Assembly (NCBI GenBank): GCA_035506295.1 | Contig: DATJPR010000042.1 | Coordinates: 1-31,888, forward strand | Source: DATJPR01 sp035506295 | GTDB lineage: Bacteria > Bacteroidota > Ignavibacteria > UBA10030 > UBA6906 | DNA: 31,888 nt | Reading direction: 5' to 3' | Notes under the pieces: generated by a model | Told to the model about the DNA's origin: nothing | The model's database searches: none | What the model saw: the letters and a program-made list of their open reading frames with translations, nothing else | Part shown: piece by piece, positions 30,785-31,888 of the stretch | How positions within the stretch are numbered: position 1 is the stretch's first letter | Layout of the letters: each line of letters starts with the position of its first letter | Position numbers and translations under genes: made by a program

Positions 30785-31888
30785 ATGATTTTTATGCGGA
30801 TGCTCTTCCTCGCACTGTTCCTTGCTCCACTTTCGACGTTGTCGCAGACCACCGGAGTAGTGCACATAGGAAACGGCGTACTCATGAAGACTCCCGGACT
30901 CAATGTTCAGGCCCGGTTCTACAACGAGAGGATTGTGAGGATCGAAAAGTGGACCCCGCAGGGGTCAGACACAAAAAAGAGTCTTTCCGTGATCATGACA
31001 GAACCGGCGATGAAGGGAGTCTCTTTTCAAGAACGCGGTTCCACCGTTCTGATTTCCTCCGGCCAGATTTCCGTCGAAATCTCCCGTGTCGACGGAAGGG
31101 TGTGCTTCTTCCGCGCAGGCTCGCCCGCCGGCCAGGAGAAGCAACCGGCGTTGCTCTGCGAGAACGGGTGCGCTGTTTCTACGGTCGTCTATGGCAGCGA
31201 TTCCTCCTACTCCGTTCGCCAAACGTATCGACTCTCGCCCGACGAAGGGATCTACGGCCTCGGTGCAGACCAACACGGCTACATGAACTATCGCGGCGAC
31301 ACCGTCACGCTCGTGCAAACGAACACCAACGCAATGACTCCCTTCCTTGTCTCGACAAAGAACTATGGAATCCTCTGGGACAACTACTCGAAGACCGTAT
31401 TTCGCGATGACGGCAAAAGCGACATGTCCCTTTGGTCGGATGTTGGGGACAACATTGACTACTACTTCATCGCCGGTGAGACCATGGATTCTGTCATCGC
31501 TGGCTACAGAGTGCTGACCGGGATCGTGCCGATGTATGGCCGATGGGCCTATGGCTACTGGCAGAGCAAGGAACACTACCGCACACAGGACGAGGTGCTT
31601 GCGATCGCAACGAAGTACCGGGAGAAAAGAATGCCGATCGACAATATCGTCCAGGACTGGGACTACTGGAACGGCCCGAAGAATTGGAGCGGCATGTTTT
31701 TCGACAGCACATTGTTCCCGCAGCCTGCAGCGATGACCGACAGTCTCCACAAGATGAATTTTCATTTTATGATTTCGATCTGGCCCGCGGTTGGACCGAA
31801 CACCGCGATTTACAAGGAAATGAACAAGTACGGGTTCCTGTATTCCCCTACCGGCTGGGCCCCGTTCAAGTACTATGACGCCTACAAC
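30785..31888 (+). CDS. Secreted glycoside hydrolase family 31 enzyme (3' end cut by window)
   Basis: 368 codons are visible. There is a signal peptide (MIFMRMLFLALFLAPLSTLSQ). The N-terminal beta-sandwich follows, with GIYGLGADQHGYMNYRGDTVTLVQTN and ILWDNYSKTVF. Then comes the start of the (beta/alpha)8 barrel: GIVPMYGRWAYGYWQSKEHYRTQDEVLAIATKYREKRMPIDNIVQDWDYW. The QDW.YW form is typical of alpha-xylosidase-like GH31 members. The catalytic nucleophile and acid/base lie past the window end, so substrate cannot be settled (alpha-xylosides or alpha-glucosides). ATG 30785 has GAGG 5 nt upstream and starts the signal peptide. The frame is also open from 30701 and 30719, but those starts would put 22-28 residues before it. 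Probably part of a glycan-use locus continuing to the right. Confidence 0.88.
   Translation, partial: MIFMRMLFLALFLAPLSTLSQTTGVVHIGNGVLMKTPGLNVQARFYNERIVRIEKWTPQGSDTKKSLSVIMTEPAMKGVSFQERGSTVLISSGQISVEISRVDGRVCFFRAGSPAGQEKQPALLCENGCAVSTVVYGSDSSYSVRQTYRLSPDEGIYGLGADQHGYMNYRGDTVTLVQTNTNAMTPFLVSTKNYGILWDNYSKTVFRDDGKSDMSLWSDVGDNIDYYFIAGETMDSVIAGYRVLTGIVPMYGRWAYGYWQSKEHYRTQDEVLAIATKYREKRMPIDNIVQDWDYWNGPKNWSGMFFDSTLFPQPAAMTDSLHKMNFHFMISIWPAVGPNTAIYKEMNKYGFLYSPTGWAPFKYYDAYN

Overview
The window is a gene-dense piece of a fairly GC-rich chromosome from the Bacteroidota/Chlorobiota superphylum, most like an Ignavibacteria-type or other deep-branching lineage. Two things support this. Two very large secreted subtilases end in the type IX secretion (Por) sorting domain, with the FALYQN.PNPFN...DLLGREV.TLV pattern. 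Several genes are also preceded by the promoter layout TTG, 20 nt, TAnnTT.., close to the Bacteroidota -33/-7 promoter rather than the classical -35/-10. Genus and species cannot be read from the sequence. Almost everything is on the minus strand; only a SpoU/TrmH-type methyltransferase gene (4781-5317) and a glycoside hydrolase gene at the right edge run on the plus strand.

Layout, read in the direction of minus-strand transcription from the right. (1) A GH31 glycosidase (plus, cut by the window end) diverges from tRNA-Leu(UAA) across a small control region holding a long palindrome. (2) A small two-helix membrane protein is followed by a tandem pair of paralogous type-IX-secreted S8 proteases joined by an ATGA overlap, then a small secreted protein with its own promoter and an unrecognised 165-residue protein. 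(3) tRNA-Val(GAC) with its promoter and terminator leads into a long translation/cell-division block: thrS, infC, rpmI, rplT, pheS, pheT, a small coiled-coil gene, zapA, a possible 6S-like RNA, rny, coaE. (4) The relA/spoT, ruvX, mtgA and AlbA_2-domain genes form a tightly packed operon with its own promoter. (5) cmk, ispH and rpsA form the conserved isoprenoid/ribosome cluster, followed by a terminator, a REPIN-like palindromic element and mtaB (cut by the left edge).

How it fits together: most of the window is housekeeping. It covers translation initiation, ribosomal proteins, aminoacylation and tRNA modification, RNA turnover (RNase Y), CoA and isoprenoid synthesis, the stringent response, peptidoglycan polymerisation and Z-ring assembly. 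The accessory part is the secreted module at 20.6-29.6 kb and the GH31 gene, consistent with extracellular degradation of protein and glycans.

The less ordinary content lies between genes. There is a REPIN-like double-hairpin element; a second family of imperfect palindromes that abut or supply the 3' ends of genes, including the stop codon of coaE; hairpins between rpmI, rplT and pheS; a palindrome that could serve two divergent promoters; and a recurring lineage-type promoter grammar. No CRISPR array, transposase, integrase, phage gene or recognised defence system is visible.
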